A stretch of DNA of 23,352 bases from Candidatus Thorarchaeota archaeon (GTDB taxonomy: Archaea; Asgardarchaeota; Thorarchaeia; Thorarchaeales; Thorarchaeaceae): positions 1 through 23,352 of the forward strand of contig SDOA01000059.1 in assembly GCA_004524595.1 (NCBI GenBank), given 5' to 3'. Each line of letters begins with the position of its first letter. The stretch's first letter is position 1. Below are positions 22,566 to 23,352 of this stretch, in pieces. The position numbers and the translations under genes are program-made. Below the pieces are notes generated by a model. It made no database searches. It worked only from the letters and a program-made list of their open reading frames with translations, and was not told where the DNA came from.

Positions 22566-23352
22566 ATGGCCCGACCTCTCTGGTTTGTTACACTCCTGAA
22601 AAAGACCTTCCCAAACAGACGATTTATCGCTAAGGCGACAAAAGTACCCCTTTTAGGAAGACTTGTTGATAAGATGTTGTTCGAGGGGGACAATATAATG
22701 TATCTCCCTAAAGATACAGTGGCGCAAAAGACGATTCTAATTGGAAAGTCACTGGATAGACCAGAGGAGGCAGCTCTTCCCTCCGAAGTGATCCATCATT
22801 TCATCGAGAAGGCAAATCATCATTGGATCATGAATTTCTGTATCTGTCGAGATGCATCTAAATGTGAAGACTATCCCATTGATTATGGATGCCTCTTTCT
22901 TGGAGAGGCTGTTCAAGGTATAAATCCAAAATTAGGTCGACTGGTCTCCAAAGAAGAGGCTCATGAATATGTGAAAAAATGCAGAGAGGCCGGATTGGTC
23001 CACCTGATTGGCCGAAACAAACTTGATGCCTCGTGGTTGGGTGTCTCACCAGGAGATAAATTGCTTAGTATTTGCAACTGCTGTCCCTGTTGTTGTCTCT
23101 GGAAAGTACTTCCGGATATGAACCCTGAAATCGGAAGAAAAGTGACAAAGATGCCAGGCATTGATGTGAGGGTCACTGATGCATGTATAGGATGCGGGAC
23201 CTGCACTGAAGAAAATGTTTGCTTTGTTGATGCAATTTCCCTCGTTGATGACAAAGCTGTAATCAGTGCAGAATGTCGAGGATGTGGCAGGTGTGTGGAA
23301 GTCTGTCCAAATGATGCAATTGAACTGATTATTGACAAGAGCAAATTCATCA
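22566..23352 (+). CDS. Cysteine-rich 2x[4Fe-4S] ferredoxin-like protein, 3' end outside the window
   Basis: The frame is open from ATG 22566 to the window edge (262 residues visible). The N-terminal ~170 residues carry a cluster of Cys92, Cys94, Cys100 and Cys109 (CICRDASKCEDYPIDYGC), then a dense CNCCPCCC run at 170-177. Two ferredoxin motifs follow: CIGCGTC at 207-213 with the fourth cysteine at 219, and CRGCGRCVEVCP at 237-248. In the first motif the last cysteine is five residues after the third, instead of three. This is an electron-transfer protein, with the N-terminal cysteines perhaps binding further metal. The donor, acceptor and name are unknown. A basic, hydrophobic N-terminus (LWFVTLLKK) may lie at the membrane. 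Confidence 0.85.
   Translation, partial: MARPLWFVTLLKKTFPNRRFIAKATKVPLLGRLVDKMLFEGDNIMYLPKDTVAQKTILIGKSLDRPEEAALPSEVIHHFIEKANHHWIMNFCICRDASKCEDYPIDYGCLFLGEAVQGINPKLGRLVSKEEAHEYVKKCREAGLVHLIGRNKLDASWLGVSPGDKLLSICNCCPCCCLWKVLPDMNPEIGRKVTKMPGIDVRVTDACIGCGTCTEENVCFVDAISLVDDKAVISAECRGCGRCVEVCPNDAIELIIDKSKFI

Noticed and set aside
22961..23350. Minus-strand open frame at the right edge
   Set aside because: It is antisense to the ferredoxin-like gene, whose cysteine motifs prove the plus-strand reading.
1..23352. CRISPR arrays, insertion sequences, integrase or attachment sites
   Set aside because: No regularly spaced repeats, transposase genes or flanking direct repeats were seen. The GIY-YIG protein is a stand-alone small domain with no sign of an intron or mobile element around it.

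Overview
The window looks archaeal. It carries genes for an archaeal/vacuolar-type (A/V-type) ATP synthase, many promoters resemble TATA boxes, Shine-Dalgarno sites are of the GGAGG/GGTGA type, and TTG and GTG starts are common. The base composition is slightly AT-rich by eye. An Asgard archaeon, perhaps Thorarchaeota-like, is my best guess from the gene mix (V-ATPase, a complex-I/Mbh-type antiporter arm, LarA, a glycerol kinase-like enzyme, UPF0182). No marker gene settles the lineage.

Layout. Positions 1-1287 hold the 3' part of a helical protein of unknown function. Positions 1357-6141 hold five ATP synthase genes in three transcription units: subunit I (minus), H and E (plus), and C and K (minus). 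The rotor, stator and stalk parts are present, but the catalytic A and B and the central-axle D and F are not. Positions 6281-7187 hold two small membrane proteins with convergent, overlapping ends; one resembles the AtpZ assembly/ion protein of F-type ATPases. A LarA-type nickel racemase (7294-8580) and a glycerol kinase-like FGGY kinase (8577-10097) converge on one shared CTAG. A GIY-YIG protein and an unknown polytopic membrane protein follow, to 11576.

Positions 11545-17547 (minus strand) hold a tight six-gene operon for the membrane antiporter arm of a complex-I-like enzyme, in the order J1-J2-K-L-M-N. Several subunits carry Mrp/Mbh/formate-hydrogenlyase-like signatures, and no dehydrogenase, hydrogenase or NuoH-type gene is nearby. 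A 344-base non-coding stretch separates it from a GalE-like epimerase (plus). The epimerase converges on a 1015-residue UPF0182 membrane protein, which follows a peptide deformylase-like gene on the minus strand. The right edge holds the start of a cysteine-rich 2x[4Fe-4S] protein.

How it fits together. Two ion-coupled machines lie within 18 kb: a proton- or sodium-driven ATP synthase and an antiporter-type redox pump. Each is represented by its membrane or stalk part only, so the catalytic parts must lie elsewhere in the genome. Genes alternate strand often. Four of six convergent pairs overlap at their 3' ends. The other two are separated by perfect hairpins that probably terminate transcription from both sides.
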